NCBI GenBank assembly: GCA_021654635.1
Contig: AP025179.1
Span: 682,001 to 746,000 of the forward strand
Length of the DNA stretch: 64,000 nucleotides
Reading direction: 5' to 3'
Source of the DNA: Mycobacterium kiyosense
GTDB lineage: Bacteria; Actinomycetota; Actinomycetes; Mycobacteriales; Mycobacteriaceae
Every line of letters starts with the position of its first letter. The first letter of the stretch is position 1. This document shows, in pieces, positions 41,588 to 51,205 of the stretch. The notes below the pieces were generated by a model. It was not told the DNA's origin and searched no databases. It saw only the letters and a program-made list of their open reading frames with translations. The position numbers and the translations under genes are program-made.

Positions 41588-44523
41588 CTAATCCGCTGGT
41601 TTCCACTCGTCCAGCTTGCCGCGGACGACGGCGCGGGTCACCTCGCCGAACGTCGCGGCGCCCGGCCGCCCCTCTTTCGACCACGCCACGAAGAACCCGA
41701 TCACCTGTCGCCAGTGCTTGCGCCCGGCCTGCACCGGTGCGTCGTTCAGCACACAGCGTGCGTCGATCAGGTAGGGCCGTGGCGCGCCGATAGCCTCTTG
41801 GAAGGCGGCCCGGAAATCGCGAAGTGTGTCGACGCGGCGCGACTTGATCTCGACGGATGCGGCGTACTGCGCGAAGTTGATGTCCGGGATAGCCGAGCCG
41901 CGGTCCGGCCAGCCCATGATCTCGCTCTCGAACTTGATCGCGGCGAGCGCCAGATTGTTGACGACGACGAACACCACCGGTTTGGTGACGTTCACTGCCG
42001 ACTGAATCTGGCTGAGTGTCACCGAGGTTCCGCCGTCGCCGGCCACCGCGACGGCCACCCGCGTGTCGGTGTTCTTCGCCGCCGCGATCGCCGCGGGCAC
42101 CGCGAAGCCCATGGTCCCGAACGACGCCGACCAGATACTGCGCGTCATCGACGTGAGGTACCGGTACACCCACAGCGTATTCACGCCGACGTCCGCGCAG
42201 ACCGTGCTAGAGCCGTCGAAGTCGGCCAGCTCCTCATCGATCGCCCGGGTCAGCCGCGAGGCCCGCAGCGGGGCCCGTTCGGCCCATCGGCTGCGCCTGC
42301 TGCGGCGGGGCGCCCGGGTAGCCCGTTGGGCACGTGGGGGTTCGCGCAGCGCACCGACCATCGTCTCCAAAGCCGCCATCGCGTCGCCCAGCACGCCGAT
42401 ATCCCGATCTCCCAGGCGCAGCATCGAATTGGGGTCGACGTTGACCACGATGGTTCGGCCGGCGGCGCCCAGATCGAACGCCGAGCCCCGGTTCGACACC
42501 CCCCACCAACAGCAGCACGCCGGCCTTGGCAACGTCGTGGTACGCCCGCAGATCGCCCGAGCCGCCGACCCTGCCGTGCGCGCGCAGGCCAGGGTCGTCG
42601 ACCACCGAATCGCCACCCCATCGTCAGATGCACCTTGCAGTCCAGCGCAGCGGCCAGTTCGGCGAGCAACTCCGAGCAACCCGCGGCGCCGCGACCCGCG
42701 ACGATGGCCACCCGTTCGGCGTCCCGCAGCGCGGTGATCGCCTCGGTGACCGCCGATTCGTCGGGCGCCGGTGGTCGGAAAGCAGCGGGTTGTCCTGCAG
42801 CGAAACCGATTTCAGGCCACGCTGAATTCAGCGCCGTGCCCCGCACCCGCAGATGCACCACGCCCGACCCCGGCGCGGCCGCGGCGGCGCAGGCCCGACG
42901 CACCGTGGCGGCGGCGGTCGCGGGGTCCTCGACGAGATAGGTTGCCAGGCTCACTTCGTCGAGCAGTCGACCGGCGTCGAGTTGCCAGCTCTGCGTTTCC
43001 ACCGTGACAACCAGGATCGGGGCATGATCGAGTGCCGCATCGTAGATCCCGTTGAGCTGCAACAGAAGTGCGGTCCCGCTGGCCACCACGGTTGCCGCTG
43101 ACACGCAGCCCGCCTTGCGCAGCGCGGCGGCACTCATCGACGGTGCCTGCGCGTTGGCGCTGCGCTGGGCGGTGTCGAAACCGGGCAGCAACGGTGCGCA
43201 GAATTGGCTGATCTGCACCGGCGCCGCCAGATTGGCGTCCAGGCAGCGGGCCAGCGAACGTTCGCCGGGTCGCGGCTCGCGACGAGTTGTCACCACCTCC
43301 CGAGGCACTGCGATGATGTCTTGCTGCAGTCCGAACGCGGTCCCCAGTTTGCTTAGGCCGCTGAGCTTTTCGGCGCGGTCGACACAGCGGATCTGCACGT
43401 CGGCGTCCGCGCTGACCAACGTGGCGATTTCGGCGACGAACTGGCCCAGCTGGGCATGGTCGGTGACGACCACGCTGCGCGTATCGCCGGCCAGGGCGGC
43501 GCCGATCCCCAACGGCAGTGCCGCGCTGGGAATGCCCGCCATGCTGGCAGCCTCATCGAGGTCACTGAACACGGTTTCGGCGACGTTCTCGAGGGGTTGC
43601 GGTTGGGAGTCCAGGATCGTGTGCAGGGTCGCTTCGACGTCACAGACGACCTGCCTGATGTAGGGCAGCCGTCTGCTGGTGAGGCGACGGTCGGTGAGCT
43701 CCAACAGGTTCGCGTGTGCCGGCACGCGTTGGTTGAGTAGCGGGCTGACGCGCCCCACCACCAGCACGTCGCCGGCGCTGAGTACACCGGTGTCGCGGAC
43801 ATCGGACAGTGGGCAGGCCAGGCGTTGCGAAAGCTGCTGAGCGAGTTGGGTTTGGCCGACCTCGGCACAGGACAGCACGATGGCCAGATCGTCGGATTCC
43901 AGGAACTCGGCGACCAAGCCCAGCTCTTCCTTGCTCGCCAGTCGCGGCTCCGGCGGCTTGGGGACGTGCCAGCCGGTGTCCGCCGCGCTGATCGGAGCGT
44001 AGAGCACGTCGCCGGGGATGGCCACATGGCATGCGGTGGACTCGTGCATTGCCAGCACGGCCGAACGGGCCAGGCGCTCAAACTGACTGGTGGCCTGGAT
44101 CTGTACCGAGGACGCGGTGCACGGCTTGAACAGTGCTTCGGAGTCGATCTCCTGGAACGCGTCCCGGCCGATACTGGCAACCGGGACCTGACCACTGATG
44201 GCCAGCAACGGGACTCGCCCGAGATACGCCTCGTAGGCGCCCGCGACCAGGTTGGTGGCGCCCGGCCCGGCGGTGCCGAAGCACACCCCCAATCGCCCGG
44301 AAGCCTTGGCGTAACCGACCGCCATCAGGGCGGCGGCCGTCTCATGCCGGGTGGTGACCACCCGTATCTCGGTGCGCTGGCTCGCCGCGTGCACCAACGA
44401 ATTCACCGACTCCGCAGGCATTCCGAAGATGTACTCGACACCGAGCGCGATCAGGTAGTCCACCAGCTCGTCGGCGAACCGCCGCCGCCCGAGCGCATTG
44501 GAGAACAGGTGCCGGTTATGCAT
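41588..44523 (-). pseudogene. Giant thiamine-diphosphate enzyme, two frame breaks
   Basis: Restored length is ~977 aa; typical family members have 550-600. The N-terminal PYR domain (~1-180) holds the cofactor Glu in TTRHETAAALMAVGYAKASG (Glu61), FGTAGPGATNLVAGAYEA, and a middle domain. A second PYR-like stretch (~480-580, ASGTALLLQLNGIYDAALDH... ILVVTVE) lacks the Glu. A middle domain and the PP domain follow, with the cofactor motif GDGGTSVTLSQIQSAV... NN (~828-857). Extra Gs on the coding strand (42616-42619; 42499-42504) split it into three frames. The ATG overlaps the HisC-like stop by 8 nt. It resembles acetolactate-synthase/decarboxylase enzymes; the reaction is unknown. Confidence 0.75.
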
Positions 44524-45517
44524 TGACGCGACTATGCGTTGTCAGCGACCCGATGACGGCATCCACGGATGCTTCGGATTGCACGGTGATCCGCACGCCC
44601 AACCCCGGATACTCCCGCACCAGGATGCCGTCGGCGAGCACTTGCTGCGCCAGCGCGTGCGAGTCCGGGGTGGGCACCCACACGAAGTTTCCCTGCGAGA
44701 CGACCCCGCTGAACAGGCCGTGCCGAAGCAGGAAGGCTTCCAGCCGTTTCCGGCTGCCGATCACGCGGGTTACCCGCTCGCGTAACTGCCGCTGATGCCG
44801 CAGCGACTCCGTGGCCGCGGTGATGCCGACCGAGTTGACCGCGTATGTCGGGACGGCGGCGCGGACCCGCGCGGCCAGTGCCCCACTGCTGAACACACCG
44901 AAACCGATCCGCAGCCCGGCCAGCCCGTAGGCTTTGGAGAAGCTCCGCAGCACCACCACGCCGTCCATATCGGTCACCAGTCGGCGCACAGCGCCGTCCG
45001 GCAGTGTCTCGTCGAACTCCGCGTAGGCCTGATCCACAACCAGCAGAACCGGTTTCGGCAACAACCGCCGGAACTCGACAAGCTCGTCCACTGTCACCGC
45101 GGCGCCGCTCGGGTTGTGCGGCGTCGCGATGATCACCTGCCGCGTGGACTCGTCGACTCGAGCCAGAATGGCCTCGAGCGACTGACCGCCAGGCGGGTCG
45201 CTGACCGCCCCGACCGGGAGACCCCCGGCCCGCGACACCAGGCTCGCGTACTCGTCGAACGTGGGTGTTCCGAATACCGTGGCGCCCTTGGCTTCCGCAT
45301 GCAGCACCGCGTCCAGCACGCCGACACTGCCGGGTCCGACGACCACCCTGTCCTGCGGAACACCGTGCAGCTCGCCGATCTGCGCCGTCAACTGCATGAC
45401 GCACTCGTCCTCGGGATAACAGCGGATCCTGTCCGCGCTGGACTCGAGGATGCTGCGCACCTGCGGCAGCGGGTCGAACGGCAGCTCGTTGCGCGACAGA
45501 TCGAAATCGATTCTCAT
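44516..45517 (-). CDS. HisC-like class I/II PLP aminotransferase
   Basis: A 333-aa fold-type I enzyme. It has the N-terminal SRNELPFDPLPQV, VVGPGSVGVLDAVLHA, ATPHNPSGAAV (substrate/PLP), LLVVDQAYAEF (Asp to PLP N1), and the lysine motif LRSFSKAYGLAGLRIGFG (Lys ~residue 200). This is the histidinol-phosphate-aminotransferase group. A biosynthetic operon with UbiA and a TPP enzyme, far from his genes, argues for a dedicated substrate rather than histidine synthesis. It starts inside the UbiA stop (ATGA) and ends over the TPP gene start. Confidence 0.85.
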   Translation of the reverse strand: MRIDFDLSRNELPFDPLPQVRSILESSADRIRCYPEDECVMQLTAQIGELHGVPQDRVVVGPGSVGVLDAVLHAEAKGATVFGTPTFDEYASLVSRAGGLPVGAVSDPPGGQSLEAILARVDESTRQVIIATPHNPSGAAVTVDELVEFRRLLPKPVLLVVDQAYAEFDETLPDGAVRRLVTDMDGVVVLRSFSKAYGLAGLRIGFGVFSSGALAARVRAAVPTYAVNSVGITAATESLRHQRQLRERVTRVIGSRKRLEAFLLRHGLFSGVVSQGNFVWVPTPDSHALAQQVLADGILVREYPGLGVRITVQSEASVDAVIGSLTTHSRVNA

Positions 45518-46611
45518 GGCACGTCGAAGTCTTCGGTTCTTCTGGTGTCCAGCCGCAGCCGGTCGGTGAGCAACATGATCGCGATGCCGACGACTACCAC
45601 CGTCACCGACACAACCGAGATCCGCTCGATCAGGACGAGGGTCGACAGGTAGCCGACGGAGACGAACATGTCGTCGCGCAGCATGTCGTTCGACGATTTC
45701 TGGTCGACGGTGTGCACCAGACGCCAGGCCTGAAAACAGGCCACCGGCAACCAGATCAGGGCAAGAAGGTATTTCGGAGCGAGAAAGCCGAACACTACCG
45801 GGAGTACGACGGCGCCGTAGACCACGACCGTCGCCACCGCCGCGATGATCGCCGCGCGGCGCCGAGTGGCGCTCAGCGTCGCCGACGTGGTCACGTTGAC
45901 TCGTTTGTCGCCTTCGTAATCGGGCACGTTCTTGGTCAGACCCTTGGCGCAGAACCAGCCGAACAGGTAGAGCGCCAGCGCGCAGTACTCGCGATTGGTC
46001 AGCACCTGCCACTTGAAATCGGATGCCAGCACCGCGCTCACGTACGGGTAGGCCACCGCGTTGGCGAAGTACAGAATCCCGATCCGGGGCCGCGCCTTCA
46101 TCCGCAAGGGCCGGAACGAATACTGTTGGCAGCCAATCAATGCCAGGAAAGTCAGACCCGCGAACCACGGGTTCACCAGCAGGGACAGCAAGAAGTTGAA
46201 GGCGGCCAGCAGATGGGCGTGCCGCAGCAGCCGGTCGCGGCCGTAGCGGCTGAGTTCGTATACCCGCGACGGGATGTTCTCGTTGTCCTCGCTGATGTCG
46301 GTGTAGATGTTGTACAGGTTGGCGATCGCGGCGATGTGATAGGACACCACCATTCCCACCGCGAGCGCCAGCGGTGAGACGCCTCCGGCGACGACGCTGG
46401 CCAGGTAGAAGCCCAACATGCCCGGAATGCACGTCCTGGGGCGGGAGAACGCCACGAATTGTGCGAGCCGCCACGCGGGTGGCAGCGCGATGCCGGGGGA
46501 TGTCTGGACCCACGCCAGCCGCTGTTCGCTGCTCATCCGCAGGAATCCGGGCAGCGAACTCGGTTGTGCCGGTTCGGTCCCGGTGCCGGACAACAGTTGA
46601 CTCTTCTCCAT
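45514..46611 (-). CDS. UbiA-family prenyltransferase
   Basis: A 365-aa polytopic membrane protein with ~8-9 helices. First Asp-rich motif: NLYNIYTDISEDNENIPSR (~residue 97). Second: NVPDYEGDKRVN (~227). These bind the Mg-prenyl diphosphate in UbiA enzymes. They attach isoprenyl chains to aromatic or other acceptors in the membrane. The N-terminal ~45 residues are cytoplasmic. It is not MenA by context, and its acceptor could be a product of the neighbouring HisC-like and TPP enzymes (inference). The start is 3 nt after the FtsX stop and the end overlaps the aminotransferase ATG. Confidence 0.85.
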   Translation of the reverse strand: MEKSQLLSGTGTEPAQPSSLPGFLRMSSEQRLAWVQTSPGIALPPAWRLAQFVAFSRPRTCIPGMLGFYLASVVAGGVSPLALAVGMVVSYHIAAIANLYNIYTDISEDNENIPSRVYELSRYGRDRLLRHAHLLAAFNFLLSLLVNPWFAGLTFLALIGCQQYSFRPLRMKARPRIGILYFANAVAYPYVSAVLASDFKWQVLTNREYCALALYLFGWFCAKGLTKNVPDYEGDKRVNVTTSATLSATRRRAAIIAAVATVVVYGAVVLPVVFGFLAPKYLLALIWLPVACFQAWRLVHTVDQKSSNDMLRDDMFVSVGYLSTLVLIERISVVSVTVVVVGIAIMLLTDRLRLDTRRTEDFDVP

Positions 46612-46614
46612 TGG

Positions 46615-49119
46615 TCACTCCACTTCCAGCGCGTCCACGATCGTCGACTTCGCGGCCCGAGACGCGGGTAGCAATGCCCCGCTCCAACAAAGGATCACCG
46701 CCACCAGGACGGTGAGAAGGTCGAGAGGGGAGAACGAATACCGCACCGTGATGGCGGTCACCGAACTCATGATCAGCGTGCCCAACCGGTGCACCACCAC
46801 GCTGGTCAGCATGCCGAGCACACCGCCCAACAGCGCAATGCTGGTGGCCTCCACCAGAATCGACTTCGTCACGTAGCGTCGCGAGGCACCCATGGCGCGC
46901 AGCACGCCGATCTCCCGGGTGCGCTCGATCACCGAGATCATGAACGCGTTGAACAGCGCCATCGCCGCCAGCAGTGCGACGATCCACTGCACGAAGACGG
47001 CCAGGGATCCGATCTGGGCGACTGCGCCCTTGCCCGAGTCCACTGCGTCCTGACCGCTGAATGCGTACAGCCCCCTTGCGGCAGCGATCTTTTCGAGTTG
47101 GTTCAGGATTGCGGGCGCATTCTTCGGGTTGTCGACGTGGACTTCCAGGTAGGTCGCCCCGTCGCGCTGGAACCATGACTTCATGTGATCCAGCGACATC
47201 GCGATCATGCCGCGCTCGGTGGTGAGATAGTCGACCACGCCGAGGATGGGCACCGCCTGCTCGCCGGAGGGGGTGCTCAGCGTCAGTTTGTCGCCGACCC
47301 CGCGGTGCAGGTGTCGGCTGAGTTGGCGGGAGATCACCACGCCGTCACCGGCTTCGACCTGGGCCCGCACCGACTTGTCCATGGCGGCGAAGGCGGGTGT
47401 CACGGTGCCGGGGTCGGAGCCCACCACCAGTACCCGGTCGCTGCCGACGTTGACGTAGGCGTACTGGACGGGCTTCACGGCGACGACGCCCGGGATGGCC
47501 CGAACTTCGCCGTCGGTGCCGTGGGGAATCAGCGGACTGATCGGGACGACGTCCTTGGACGCGGCGGACAGGTACATGTCCGCACCGGCCAGCGAGGAGA
47601 AGAAGCCACCGGTCGAGTCGACCACGTCGGTCAGCACGCCGCTGGTCACACTGCCCAGTGCCACGGCGATTGTGACGATCATCAGGTTCGCCCAGGTCCG
47701 CTTGGCCGACGCGGTCATGGTCGAGCGACTGACCTGACCGCTGGGCCCCATCAGCGCCGCGATCCGGCTACCGAGTACCACCAGCGTGGGCCCCAGCGCC
47801 CAACACAGTGTCAGGATGCCAGCCAGCACCAAAATGCCTGCGGCGAAAGTTTTTTCGTCGTGCAGCCGGGTTGCGGTGAAAAACGCCAGCGCCATCAGCA
47901 GCACGCCGACCGCCACGCCGGCCCGGTGCGGTTTGGTTCGATCGTCGCCCAGGCTCTCCAGCTCGACCGGGCGCATCGCGGCGATGGGCGAAGCCCGGAA
48001 GACCATCATCGCCGGCCAGGCGGCGCCCAGCACGCAGGCCACCACGCCCAAAGCGACCACCACGGCGATCGCGCTGCCCGGGAAGAAGTAATCCGGCTTG
48101 ACGTCCACCGACTGCAGCATCAGCGGGGGCAAACGCTTGATCGCGAGGTAGCTCATCGCGGCACCCAGCGGCGCGCCCAGCAGTCCGCCGAGCAAGCCGA
48201 GCAGTGTCACTTCGGCCAGCAGGTCGCGGGCCAGGTCACCGCGTTTGGCGCCGAGCGCCCGCAGCGTGGCGATCATCGGGCGGCGTTGCACCACAGCCAT
48301 GTTCATCGTGTTGAACACGATGAACATCGCGACGACCAGCGCGATCGACCCGACCAGCAGCAACGTGTCGCGGGTCAGCGAGACCGAGTTGTCGGTCTGG
48401 GCAACCCGGAACTGCGGTTCGGCCACCACTGCCCGGTGGTCGACCACCCGCACCAGGTCGGTGCTCAACGCGTTGAGGTCGGCGCCGGGCTTGGCCACCA
48501 CGAACACCGACGTCACCCGGCCGGGCTGGTGTAAGAGGTTCTGCGCCAACGGAAGTGGGACGATCACGTAGTCGCCGGCGTTGTACTTCTCGGCGAGGTC
48601 GCCCTTGGGCACGAACACCACGTTGACGCGGACGCCGTTGACCTCGACCTGGCCGCCCGGCGCCGTTCCGAGGCCGGGACCGGCGATAGCCCCGTCCGCC
48701 AGCGAGCCGTGCGACTTGTCCTGATCCGCCTGCTGCACCAGCTCGTTGCCCACCCGGTTGTCCAGCACCCGGATGTCCGGGCCGACACCCAAAAGCGTTG
48801 TGCCGGAACGGGGAGTATTCACCGTGGCTTTCACGATCGGCTCGGCCGCGGCCACCCCGTCGACGGCGCGCAGCTGCGCGACCAGCGAGTCGGGCATGCC
48901 GCTGTCGGCCGCGCCGGTGACCTCGAAAGCGGCCTTGCCGTAGAGGTCTTCGGACATCGTGGCCACCGACTTGGTCAGCGAGCTGTAGATGCCGGCGATG
49001 GCCACCAGCAGCGCGGAGGCGATCATCACCGCAGCCACGCAGCTCAGCGATCGCTTCCAGTGCGCAACCGCGTACCGCAGGTTGAGCAGTTTGAAGCGGA
49101 CGGCCGCCGAGGCGATCAT
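46615..49119 (-). CDS. ABC transporter permease, FtsX/MacB type
   Basis: An 834-aa permease with two FtsX modules. The first helix is at ~20-42. A large extracytoplasmic domain follows. Helices lie around RDTLLLVGSIALVVAMFIVFNTMNM and after RRPMIATLRALGAKRGDLARD. A second set ends with VIERTREIGVLRAMGASRRYV and a final helix before SRAAKSTIVDALEVE. Such permeases, paired with a LolD/MacB-type ATPase, export lipids, peptides or other products, or signal across the membrane. ATG 49119 overlaps the ATPase stop (ATGA). In this operon it is the obvious export module. Confidence 0.88.
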   Translation of the reverse strand: MIASAAVRFKLLNLRYAVAHWKRSLSCVAAVMIASALLVAIAGIYSSLTKSVATMSEDLYGKAAFEVTGAADSGMPDSLVAQLRAVDGVAAAEPIVKATVNTPRSGTTLLGVGPDIRVLDNRVGNELVQQADQDKSHGSLADGAIAGPGLGTAPGGQVEVNGVRVNVVFVPKGDLAEKYNAGDYVIVPLPLAQNLLHQPGRVTSVFVVAKPGADLNALSTDLVRVVDHRAVVAEPQFRVAQTDNSVSLTRDTLLLVGSIALVVAMFIVFNTMNMAVVQRRPMIATLRALGAKRGDLARDLLAEVTLLGLLGGLLGAPLGAAMSYLAIKRLPPLMLQSVDVKPDYFFPGSAIAVVVALGVVACVLGAAWPAMMVFRASPIAAMRPVELESLGDDRTKPHRAGVAVGVLLMALAFFTATRLHDEKTFAAGILVLAGILTLCWALGPTLVVLGSRIAALMGPSGQVSRSTMTASAKRTWANLMIVTIAVALGSVTSGVLTDVVDSTGGFFSSLAGADMYLSAASKDVVPISPLIPHGTDGEVRAIPGVVAVKPVQYAYVNVGSDRVLVVGSDPGTVTPAFAAMDKSVRAQVEAGDGVVISRQLSRHLHRGVGDKLTLSTPSGEQAVPILGVVDYLTTERGMIAMSLDHMKSWFQRDGATYLEVHVDNPKNAPAILNQLEKIAAARGLYAFSGQDAVDSGKGAVAQIGSLAVFVQWIVALLAAMALFNAFMISVIERTREIGVLRAMGASRRYVTKSILVEATSIALLGGVLGMLTSVVVHRLGTLIMSSVTAITVRYSFSPLDLLTVLVAVILCWSGALLPASRAAKSTIVDALEVE

Positions 49120-49790
49120 GCGTGTTCGACGACCTTGCCGTCGCGCATCACGATCTCGCGGTCGGCCGCGGCCGCGATGTTCGGGTCGTGCGTGACCATG
49201 AGCACCGAGCACGCGCCGTCGTCGGCGATCTTGCGCAGCAGCGCCAGGATGTTGCGGCCGGACTCGGAGTCCAGGTTCCCGGTCGGCTCGTCGGCCAGCA
49301 CCACGCCCGGCTTCATGATCAGCGAGCGGGCGATTGCGACGCGTTGCATCTGACCGCCGGACAGCTGCGAGGGTTTGTGGTCGATGCGGTCGCCCAGCCC
49401 GACCATCGCCAGCAGTTCGCAGGCGTCGTTGCGGGCCTCCTTGATCGAGGACCCGTCCAGAACCCGGGGCATCGCCACGTTCTCCCAGGCGGTCAGGGTG
49501 GGCAGCAGGTTGAAGAACTGGAAGATGAACGACACCTTGCGGCGGCGGTACTCGGACTGCTCGTCGTCGCTCTTGCGGGACAGCTCCTCGCCGTCGACTT
49601 TGATGGAGCCCTCGTCGGGCCGGTCGATGCCGCCGATCAGGTGCAGCAGCGTGCTCTTGCCGGAACCGGACTGACCGGTGATGGCGACCAGCTTCTCGTT
49701 GCCCAGCGTGAGGGTGACGTTGTCGACCGCCTTGACCAGTTCCTGGCCCCGTTGATAGGTCCTGCTCACCGCCGCGATCTCGATAAGCAT
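49116..49790 (-). CDS. ABC transporter ATP-binding protein, LolD/MacB type
   Basis: A 224-aa ATPase: Walker A GQSGSGKST (~residues 38-46), Q-loop FIFQFFNLLPTLTAWENV, signature LSGGQMQRVAIAR, Walker B GVVLADEPTGNLD, and the H-loop in VTHDPNI. It drives the FtsX permease encoded next. It is the first gene of the five-gene operon and sits ~50 bp downstream of a strong IdeR-box match, so the entire set is likely iron-controlled. Confidence 0.93.
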   Translation of the reverse strand: MLIEIAAVSRTYQRGQELVKAVDNVTLTLGNEKLVAITGQSGSGKSTLLHLIGGIDRPDEGSIKVDGEELSRKSDDEQSEYRRRKVSFIFQFFNLLPTLTAWENVAMPRVLDGSSIKEARNDACELLAMVGLGDRIDHKPSQLSGGQMQRVAIARSLIMKPGVVLADEPTGNLDSESGRNILALLRKIADDGACSVLMVTHDPNIAAAADREIVMRDGKVVEHA

Positions 49791-49840
49791 GCAGCAGCCC
49801 CTGAGGTGTAAGTGACGAAGGTAAAGGCCGTCCCGGACGC

Positions 49841-49859
49841 GCAGGACAGGCTAACCTAA
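49841..49859 (-). promoter_or_regulatory. Probable IdeR iron box upstream of the ABC-UbiA-HisC-TPP operon
   Basis: GCAGGACAGGCTAACCTAA matches the consensus TTAGGTTAGGCTAACCTAA at 15 of 19 positions, with one half-site and the whole centre intact. It lies between the monooxygenase stop (49870) and the ATPase start (49790), with its near edge ~50 bp upstream of the start. Iron-bound IdeR would be expected to repress the operon here. This is a sequence match only. Confidence 0.65.
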
Positions 49860-49869
49860 CACACCTGCG

Positions 49870-51003
49870 TTACTTGCCGGAGCGAAATTGCCACTCCTGT
49901 AAACGAGTGGTTCGGCGACTGAAGACCCAGTTCGGGGCCAGCGTCATGCCTGTTTTGCGGCACCAGACCAGCACCGGGTTGCTCCACTGGCCGGCGATCC
50001 CGATGTTGTGCGATTCGCGGGCGATGCGCTGGGTTCGGGGCCGGCGCAGCCGGTCATAGCGGTGCAGCGCCGGTTCGATTTCGGTGCGGTCCTGCACCGG
50101 TGCCAGCAACGCGCAGAGGGTTGCTGCGTCTTCGAGCGCCTGGTTGGCGCCCTGGCCGAGGTTGGGTGACATCGCGTGCGCCGCGTCGCCGATCAACACG
50201 GTGCGGCCGTGCACGTAGGACCGCAGCGGGCCGTCGAGCTCCTCGCTGTGGGTGTAGTGCACGGCTTCGGGCTCGGTGGCGTCGATCAGCTCGGCGATCG
50301 GCTCGTGCCAGCCGCCGAACAAGGACCGGACCTCGTCGAGGGCGGCGGCGCCGGTTTCGTTGCGCGCGCTGGTCACCACGGCGAACCAGTAGACCCGGCC
50401 GTCCTTGAGCGGCACCAGACCGAACCGTTGGCCGCTGCCCCAGGTCTCCCCGCCGGCTCCCACGGGTACCGGCCGCGCGGTTATGGCCCGCCAGACGCCG
50501 TAGCCGCTACGCCGGGTCGGACGGTCCTGCGGCAGGCTGGCGCGGACGCGGCTGCGGATCCCGTCGGCGCCGACGATCAGGTCGGCTTCGGCGTGGTGCC
50601 CGTCGTCGGTGTGGACGCCGTCCGTTCCGGCTTCGGCTACTCGCTGTCCCCAGTGCACGGAGCCTGCACGCAGGGTGGCCAACATCGCCGCGTGCAGCTC
50701 GGTGCGGTCGACGGCGCGCAGGTTCTGATACGTCGTCGGGGCGAACGTGACCAGAAACCGGCCGTTCGGCTTGCGGATGCCCGACTTGGTGTAGGGGGGT
50801 TCGTCGGCGCTTATCGCCCGCACGGCAGAGCCCAGACCGAGCTCGTCGAGAGCGCGAAAACCGTTGCCGAATATGGATAATCCGGCCGGAGCCGGTTGTG
50901 AATCGGCCGCTCGCTCCAGTACGGAGACATCCCACCCGGCGCGCTGCAGTCCGCTGGCCACCGCGAGTCCGGCGATTCCCGCGCCCACCACGACAGCTTT
51001 CAT
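49870..51003 (-). CDS. FAD-dependent aromatic-type monooxygenase
   Basis: A 377-aa group A flavoprotein hydroxylase. GxGxxG is in VVVGAGIAGLAVASGL (~residues 4-19), the DG motif in LIVGADGIRSRVRASL (~155), and GD in VLIGDAAHAMSPNLGQGANQALEDA (~270). It hydroxylates an aromatic or similar substrate using NAD(P)H and oxygen. It lies upstream of the ABC operon on the same strand, with the iron box between, so it may be separately transcribed. Substrate unknown. A ~200-bp gap with no convincing gene lies on its 5' side. Confidence 0.88.
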   Translation of the reverse strand: MKAVVVGAGIAGLAVASGLQRAGWDVSVLERAADSQPAPAGLSIFGNGFRALDELGLGSAVRAISADEPPYTKSGIRKPNGRFLVTFAPTTYQNLRAVDRTELHAAMLATLRAGSVHWGQRVAEAGTDGVHTDDGHHAEADLIVGADGIRSRVRASLPQDRPTRRSGYGVWRAITARPVPVGAGGETWGSGQRFGLVPLKDGRVYWFAVVTSARNETGAAALDEVRSLFGGWHEPIAELIDATEPEAVHYTHSEELDGPLRSYVHGRTVLIGDAAHAMSPNLGQGANQALEDAATLCALLAPVQDRTEIEPALHRYDRLRRPRTQRIARESHNIGIAGQWSNPVLVWCRKTGMTLAPNWVFSRRTTRLQEWQFRSGK

Positions 51004-51205
51004 GTGCCGAGAGCGTAATCAGTGGTTGGAGGTGCGCTGGCTCAGGGGCGCCTGCTGAGCTGCGGGTGCGGGCAGGACGACTGCCCGGCCGGGGCCACGG
51101 CCACCGCGCAGGACGCGGCCGAACTCTCGGCGGACTGGGTCCCCCGTTTACGGCCCTCCGGAACCCCTGCCCGACGACCCGCCGTTTTAGTGGACGGCCC
51201 GCCCG

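Noticed and set aside
44516..47176. A single 886-aa minus-strand reading frame covering the aminotransferase and upstream DNA
   Set aside because: Only the last 333 residues are a real protein; the upstream part is an out-of-frame shadow of the UbiA and FtsX genes, with Arg/Gly-rich composition.
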